In this document: positions 6,593 through 11,172 of the stretch, in pieces
Layout: each line of letters starts with the position of its first letter
Numbering within the stretch: the first letter of the stretch is position 1
Translations under genes and position numbers: made by a program
Source: Candidatus Zixiibacteriota bacterium
Lineage (GTDB): Bacteria; Zixibacteria; MSB-5A5; GN15; FEB-12
DNA length: 11,172 nt
NCBI GenBank assembly: GCA_030642845.1
Contig: DAOWMZ010000026.1
Location: 1-11,172, forward strand
Direction of reading: 5' to 3'
The notes under the pieces: generated by a model
Told to the model about the DNA's origin: nothing
What the model saw: only the letters and a program-made list of their open reading frames with translations
Database searches by the model: none

Positions 6593-9500
6593 TTAGAATC
6601 GTAGTTCCATGCTAATCGAAACCTCGCGAAGATGGCTCTTTTTACCGTTAGTATTTGTATCTGTCCACCTCATACGCACTCCGCCTGTCAACGAATTGGA
6701 GAATGAATAACTTAAATTAGGTGTAATAGCAAGATCATCTTTATTTGTAGATGTTTGCAAATTCCCTTTATCGTCATAGGTTTCAGTCTTACTAAAGTTC
6801 TTTTTAACATCAAGTGATATTGATACAGAAGATTTGAATTTTAATCTACCAAAAATTGGAATTTTAATACCACTGGGAGAAGAGAAACTGTATCTAGTAG
6901 ATGCTGCGAAAGTTTGCCGAGTATTTTTCTGCTCGGATTTAAAATCACCGTTTGTGGGATTATATGCCTCTTTTGTATCTTTGATCAGATTTATCGATGA
7001 TGAAAGCGAAAGAGACCTGAATACCTTAAAATTTACTGATAGTAGTGGACTATGACTAATTGAAATAGTTCTGGACACTATGTAGCCACCATTAATATCT
7101 ATCTGCTCCCGGGTACTTTTGGAATAACCCGTTTTGGGAGAAAAGACATCAATGATTTTATTTACTACTCCTTTGATTAATGGCAGATGCGAGAATCTTG
7201 AAATTTGAATTGTCAGTTCCGGCCAACTGGTTGTAATGTTTTCATACCTACTCCCCTTCTTAATAAGATCTTCCTTTACAGTACGACTGAATTTAACATT
7301 AGTTTTAATACCTCGCAGGAAAGTAAAACCAGAAGTTAAAGAATAAGATTTTGAAATACTGGAGTTTGGGTTATTTACCTGATTGACTGTTCCCACATCA
7401 GGAGTTGTAATAAGACCAAACCGATATTTTAACTCCGGTCGTGTTTTCATTCCTGGTAACTTATATCCAAATTGTTCGCTATAACTGTACTGGACAGGAT
7501 TTATCCATCCGGTAAGAAATCTTAAAGCCGCCAGAGGAGGATCATAGAATGGCTTATTAGAAGTTTGCTCTTTTGCTTTATTACCACCTCTAGATCGTCC
7601 TTTACTACGTCCCAAAGCACTCCTGCCCCCCGAACCACCAAGTAATCTCAAATGATAAAAGCTGCCCTTAATGCCCATGCTTCGAGTAAAAGACGACTGT
7701 AATGATTCAGTAGAACGATCCCATCGATCGGAATAAGATGCTTTGTACGACATATTATTCTCAATAAATGAGAAAATAACCGGTTTATAATCCGCACTGA
7801 ATGATTGAGAAAAGCTTTCCTCAATACCCAGCTTAAGGTTGCTTAAAGATAGATTTATTGCATCAGGAGCACTTAGATCGCGACGGGTATCAAGTATAAG
7901 AGAGGTAGATAGATTATCAAAAAGCTTATAGGTTAGATTCATTTTCGCATTCAATTTACGATCAAAAGATGATCTTCTTACATTGTTGATATCATCAGTA
8001 ATTGTTAGATTACGATTATAATCAGCTGACACCTTCCATTGGGTAGGGTATAAACCAAATTTAGTTTTGGCAACTTTTTTAGCGATAGGTATCCCTTTCG
8101 TCCAGAAAAATATTGGAATTGTCGGGGAACGTTTCACACCAAAATTAAAACCGGATCTGACATTATAACTTTCACCAAAATTGTATGGGGTACTAACTGA
8201 ACTACGAGTTGAACGTCGATAAGAAAATGTTGCTGTTAATCTGTTGAACAAAAGACTATACAGGGGATTTCTACTCCCCGCTTTATTTATGGTAGGACTA
8301 ACCGTGATTGATTTAGATTCATTTATAGTTTGTTCTTCTTTTCGTTTCTCCTCCGGCAACACGATATCGGAACCGGTTCTTAACAATGGTGTTTGTGTGT
8401 TTTTTGAAAAACTATATGAAACAGGCAGCCGGATACCCCATGAACGAGGGAGGAATTTATCTATATTAATCGATGCCGAATATGACATCTGAGTTTTTGT
8501 ATTACCACTTCCAAGATTCTCGCTCGAACCTCCTCTGGTTGAAGAAGAAATACCTCTGAAATACGGGTCCTGAGATTGATATGAAAAACTATAATTCCCC
8601 AAGTCCGCCAGGTTGCCGTTGAAAGAAATTCGTCCGGCTGTTCCTACATCATTTCGAACATCGGTTACACGAAGTTCATCTATCCAAACTTCACCTGTTA
8701 CAGGGTCGTTGTCTCTGATGTTTGCAACACCTGCAGAAAAATATTTTATCTGATTAAGATTAGGATTACCCAGAACATGCAGAGTGCTGTCATCATTATA
8801 GACATTAATATTACTCCATTGACTTCGGGGGAGTTCTCTCTGTTGTGAATCCTTAATGTTTGTAATTTCATCGAAATTAATATTAATAAAGTTTCTGGAA
8901 TCCCAGCCGTTGTATATCCTTTTTCGCTGCTCGTAGTAATTGATTGAATCTGTTCCCAATCTAAAGAAAAATGTCACTGAGCCATCATCCAATGCATTCT
9001 GATATTTCCCATGAACAAACATCTCAATACTACGGTAACCGGAATAACTGTCAATAGAAAGAAGGTTTTTTACAGCCATTCCGACATCATCATTATCAAG
9101 ATCTTCAAAACCGATCATAAGCCCCTTTTGAGACTCGGTTACATCGGTATTGGGATCAGTATAAGCTTCAACACCAGGAGGATGTTCAAATGTCCCGTCT
9201 TCTTCACTAATGGAAGCCACAGTAATTATAGTACTGTCAGTATTTGGACCATATATAGTAGTATCCTGCCAGTTTGACTGGAGGAAATACCAATCGGCAA
9301 TTTCAATAGTATCCGATGTTGTTTGCCCCTCTTCCCCTTCAAACCAAACTCTTACGTGCTGTATTTTTTCGGCATTCCAGTCGGGTTGGATATTATCATC
9401 ATTTTCATCCTGTACAACTATATCATCCATATAAGATGAATCTCTAACAGGAAGGCGGAAAGTGTACCACCTTGGAGCAGGATTGGTTCCCGTGCTGTCC

Positions 9501-11172
9501 CCAAAAACTGAAGAGTCAACTCGGAAAGGATCAAACGGATCTCCAAAATCAATTACATATGAGAAATAACCGTCATTTTCTTTAATACCGCCAGACTTGC
9601 TAAATTGTTCCTTATCCGGAATTTCAAGCTGCTCATAATCAATCTTGTTTCCTTCACTGCCATTCAACCATTCATAATATAACGAGTCACCCCAGGCATT
9701 AGAATTTGAGTACTTAGAGCAGGAATCAGGTGAAAGAGGACAATCACCATCGCCCAGAAAATACCAGTTATCATGATTAGGATCAGGATTTGTGATCGGA
9801 TCATAGCGTGGTTCATCTTCATCATGCAATCCATCAAATCCTGTATCTTCCGATTCCAGAAAATTATTTACATCATTAAAATCTTCAGTAAAGGCTTTAC
9901 CATCGCCATCGATATCCTCAGTAATCTGTCCGAATTCAATATGCATTCTCCCACTGTTACCACGAGCACGAAATTCAAAAAGCTGGAGTCTATTATTATC
10001 TATTCCTCGACCAAATGCCTGTGTAACCCCAGCCCATGATTTAGTATCACCTTCTAAAGGAACTATTTCGTTAGTATAAGTATATACACCATCCACATCA
10101 GTCGAATCCCAAATAGTGTCAAGATAATTGGGACGAAACACAAACCGAAGGCTTCTGACTGTTCCAGCTCCGGTTGCAACATCTTTCTTGGGATAAATAT
10201 CATCAGTTAACGGTGGAGTCCTTAGGTTATGCCATAAAAGCTGAGAACGTTTGTATGGCAGCACATCTCTTTCAAACTGAAAAGGAGTACTTGCTTTTTT
10301 CCAATAAGTACGATTTGTTCCCAAAGAAAGTTTTTCAGTAGAAGCTTCAAAATCATCAATATATGCTACTCCATCAACATTCGGATTAGGATGAGATTGA
10401 GCAATCTCAGTAGAAATAGACAGATTTGATGGGGACTCTGTTTGAATTATAGGTAATGCATCAACTAAAGAAGTTAGAAACTGTGGATGCAACTTTAGAG
10501 AGGCATCAACATCATAAACTACCATTTTGGTAGTTTCCGAACCAACTCTCGGTTTGCGATCTTCGGCTTTATCCGATTTGTATAAAACAGTAGTACCGAT
10601 TTTTAAATCTTTACTCCATGTATATTCGGCTCTCATACCCAGTAGCGTTTTTTTCTGTATTGCTAAGAATGGCGCATAATCAAAATGAATATCAATATCA
10701 GCATTGGGATCGGTTGCTTCATCAGATAACAGAGTGATTTGTCCGAATTGGTAGTCAATTCTGTAACCTTCCCCTTTTACAAGTTGTTTGCCATTAACCG
10801 TAACCTTCTCTGACCCTTCGATAATATTCATTCTTCCCAAACGAATTTGATTACTACGGGTTTTCGTAAATACTTTCATAAAGTATTTACTGGCAGTACC
10901 CCTGTCAGTGCCGTTTGCAGAAGCATCGTAGATTAATGGAACTTTATCTTCCAGAGGAGATGTTTCACCTGCATCCACTTTAAATGTACGATCAGTATCA
11001 AAGGGTCTTCGTTCCGGGAATATAATCAAACCCCAATCACGTCGATAAAGCTCGGTCTTAATATCAAGTTTTCCATCCGGTTTATTCTGATTATTACTAT
11101 TCTCTAAATCCATTCCCAGAATTTCCATGTACTGCTGAGTACCATAAGTAGTGCTTACTTGTTCTGACAGAA
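6593..11172 (-). CDS. sprA: SprA/Sov-type outer-membrane translocon of type IX secretion, C-terminal part (5' end outside window)
   Basis: The frame is open from the window edge to a TAG/TAA-type stop at 6593, giving about 1,525 residues. The first in-frame Met (11128) is internal: sequence before it (SEQVSTTYGTQQY) has no stop and joins a typical SprA phrase, MEILGMDLENSNN then PDGKLD. SprA is usually near 2,400 residues, so roughly the last 60% is here. SprA forms a giant outer-membrane beta-barrel that exports type IX cargo. Family features include FKVDAGETSPLEDKVPLIYD, the segment IRLGRMNIIEGSEKVTVNG, GYRIDYQFGQITLL, VAYIDDFEAS, GEVWIDELRVTDVR and long runs of alternating polar and aromatic barrel strands. 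It ends in SISMELRF, with the terminal Phe typical of outer-membrane barrels. An acidic Asp-rich segment (9743-9916) and a Gly/Arg/Ser-rich insert (7553-7639) stand out. SprA homologues occur beyond Bacteroidota, so a gliding role should not be assumed. Confidence 0.9.
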   Translation of the reverse strand, partial: LSEQVSTTYGTQQYMEILGMDLENSNNQNKPDGKLDIKTELYRRDWGLIIFPERRPFDTDRTFKVDAGETSPLEDKVPLIYDASANGTDRGTASKYFMKVFTKTRSNQIRLGRMNIIEGSEKVTVNGKQLVKGEGYRIDYQFGQITLLSDEATDPNADIDIHFDYAPFLAIQKKTLLGMRAEYTWSKDLKIGTTVLYKSDKAEDRKPRVGSETTKMVVYDVDASLKLHPQFLTSLVDALPIIQTESPSNLSISTEIAQSHPNPNVDGVAYIDDFEASTEKLSLGTNRTYWKKASTPFQFERDVLPYKRSQLLWHNLRTPPLTDDIYPKKDVATGAGTVRSLRFVFRPNYLDTIWDSTDVDGVYTYTNEIVPLEGDTKSWAGVTQAFGRGIDNNRLQLFEFRARGNSGRMHIEFGQITEDIDGDGKAFTEDFNDVNNFLESEDTGFDGLHDEDEPRYDPITNPDPNHDNWYFLGDGDCPLSPDSCSKYSNSNAWGDSLYYEWLNGSEGNKIDYEQLEIPDKEQFSKSGGIKENDGYFSYVIDFGDPFDPFRVDSSVFGDSTGTNPAPRWYTFRLPVRDSSYMDDIVVQDENDDNIQPDWNAEKIQHVRVWFEGEEGQTTSDTIEIADWYFLQSNWQDTTIYGPNTDSTIITVASISEEDGTFEHPPGVEAYTDPNTDVTESQKGLMIGFEDLDNDDVGMAVKNLLSIDSYSGYRSIEMFVHGKYQNALDDGSVTFFFRLGTDSINYYEQRKRIYNGWDSRNFININFDEITNIKDSQQRELPRSQWSNINVYNDDSTLHVLGNPNLNQIKYFSAGVANIRDNDPVTGEVWIDELRVTDVRNDVGTAGRISFNGNLADLGNYSFSYQSQDPYFRGISSSTRGGSSENLGSGNTKTQMSYSASINIDKFLPRSWGIRLPVSYSFSKNTQTPLLRTGSDIVLPEEKRKEEQTINESKSITVSPTINKAGSRNPLYSLLFNRLTATFSYRRSTRSSVSTPYNFGESYNVRSGFNFGVKRSPTIPIFFWTKGIPIAKKVAKTKFGLYPTQWKVSADYNRNLTITDDINNVRRSSFDRKLNAKMNLTYKLFDNLSTSLILDTRRDLSAPDAINLSLSNLKLGIEESFSQSFSADYKPVIFSFIENNMSYKASYSDRWDRSTESLQSSFTRSMGIKGSFYHLRLLGGSGGRSALGRSKGRSRGGNKAKEQTSNKPFYDPPLAALRFLTGWINPVQYSYSEQFGYKLPGMKTRPELKYRFGLITTPDVGTVNQVNNPNSSISKSYSLTSGFTFLRGIKTNVKFSRTVKEDLIKKGSRYENITTSWPELTIQISRFSHLPLIKGVVNKIIDVFSPKTGYSKSTREQIDINGGYIVSRTISISHSPLLSVNFKVFRSLSLSSSINLIKDTKEAYNPTNGDFKSEQKNTRQTFAASTRYSFSSPSGIKIPIFGRLKFKSSVSISLDVKKNFSKTETYDDKGNLQTSTNKDDLAITPNLSYSFSNSLTGGVRMRWTDTNTNGKKSHLREVSISMELRF
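7553..7639 (-). other. Basic Gly/Arg/Ser-rich insert in the SprA-like barrel region
   Basis: This segment encodes a 29-residue low-complexity stretch that starts GGSGGRSALGRSKGRSRGG and continues with Asn, Lys and polar residues. Overlapping GRS units are encoded by different codons, so it is not a recent DNA repeat expansion. It lies between predicted barrel strands and is probably a flexible, positively charged loop. Its function is unknown. Confidence 0.5.
9743..9916 (-). other. Acidic Asp-rich segment inside the SprA-like protein
   Basis: This part of the gene encodes DIDGDGKAFTEDFNDV, then an EDTGFDGLHDEDE phrase, a DPITNPDPNHDNW phrase and LGDGD. The DxDGDGxxxxxDF spacing resembles EF-hand or dockerin-like calcium loops, and the Asp, Asn and Pro spacing resembles thrombospondin-type-3 calcium repeats. 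Similar acidic stretches are common in SprA proteins. Calcium binding is inferred from the pattern only. Confidence 0.5.

Noticed and set aside
11126..11128. ATG at 11128 as the true start of the SprA-like protein
   Set aside because: The same frame stays open upstream to the window edge, and the Met sits inside a family-typical phrase. SprA proteins are also far longer and begin with a signal peptide, which is not seen here.
1..11172. tRNA-Sec gene, SECIS element, CRISPR array or insertion sequence
   Set aside because: The two gaps between genes are too short or already explained, no transposase motif appears in any plausible frame, and no regularly spaced repeats were seen.

Overview
All genes in this window lie on the minus strand, so transcription runs from base 11172 towards base 1. 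The sequence is AT-rich and very densely packed: only two gaps exist between genes, 631-774 and 6547-6592. A SprA/Sov-type outer-membrane translocon (type IX secretion), an M28 lipoprotein resembling glutaminyl cyclase, and an NfeD-type membrane protease suggest a diderm of the Bacteroidota/FCB superphylum. SprA homologues occur outside Bacteroidota too, so I would not name a phylum. The presence of selA and selB together implies that the organism decodes UGA as selenocysteine.

Layout in transcription order. (1) 11172-6593: the C-terminal part of a very large sprA-like gene, whose 5' end lies outside the window. (2) 6546-5614: an M28-family zinc lipoprotein resembling glutaminyl-peptide cyclotransferase. 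(3) 5629-4241: selA. (4) 4244-2355: selB. (5) 2358-775: a metal-dependent amidohydrolase of the YtcJ/amidohydrolase_3 type. (6) 774-631: a short gap holding a perfect small hairpin and a decayed copy of the 3' end of an amidohydrolase gene. (7) 630-1: the N-terminal part of an NfeD-like (ClpP-class) serine protease, cut by the window edge.

Genes 2 to 5 form a tight translational chain. The selA/selB and selB/amidohydrolase junctions are ATGA overlaps. The M28/selA junction is one too if selA starts at its second Met (5617) rather than its first (5629). SelA converts Ser-tRNA(Sec) to Sec-tRNA(Sec), and SelB delivers it to UGA codons. Neither selC nor a selenoprotein gene is in the window. SprA, the lipoprotein and NfeD concern the cell envelope, so the Sec genes sit inside an envelope and secretion neighbourhood.

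The most unusual item is the remnant at 683-759. It encodes the last 24 residues and stop codon of a second, diverged amidohydrolase, directly downstream of the intact gene. Six of the seven differences from the intact gene in the aligned 56-bp core are synonymous. No RNA genes, mobile elements or CRISPR arrays were seen.
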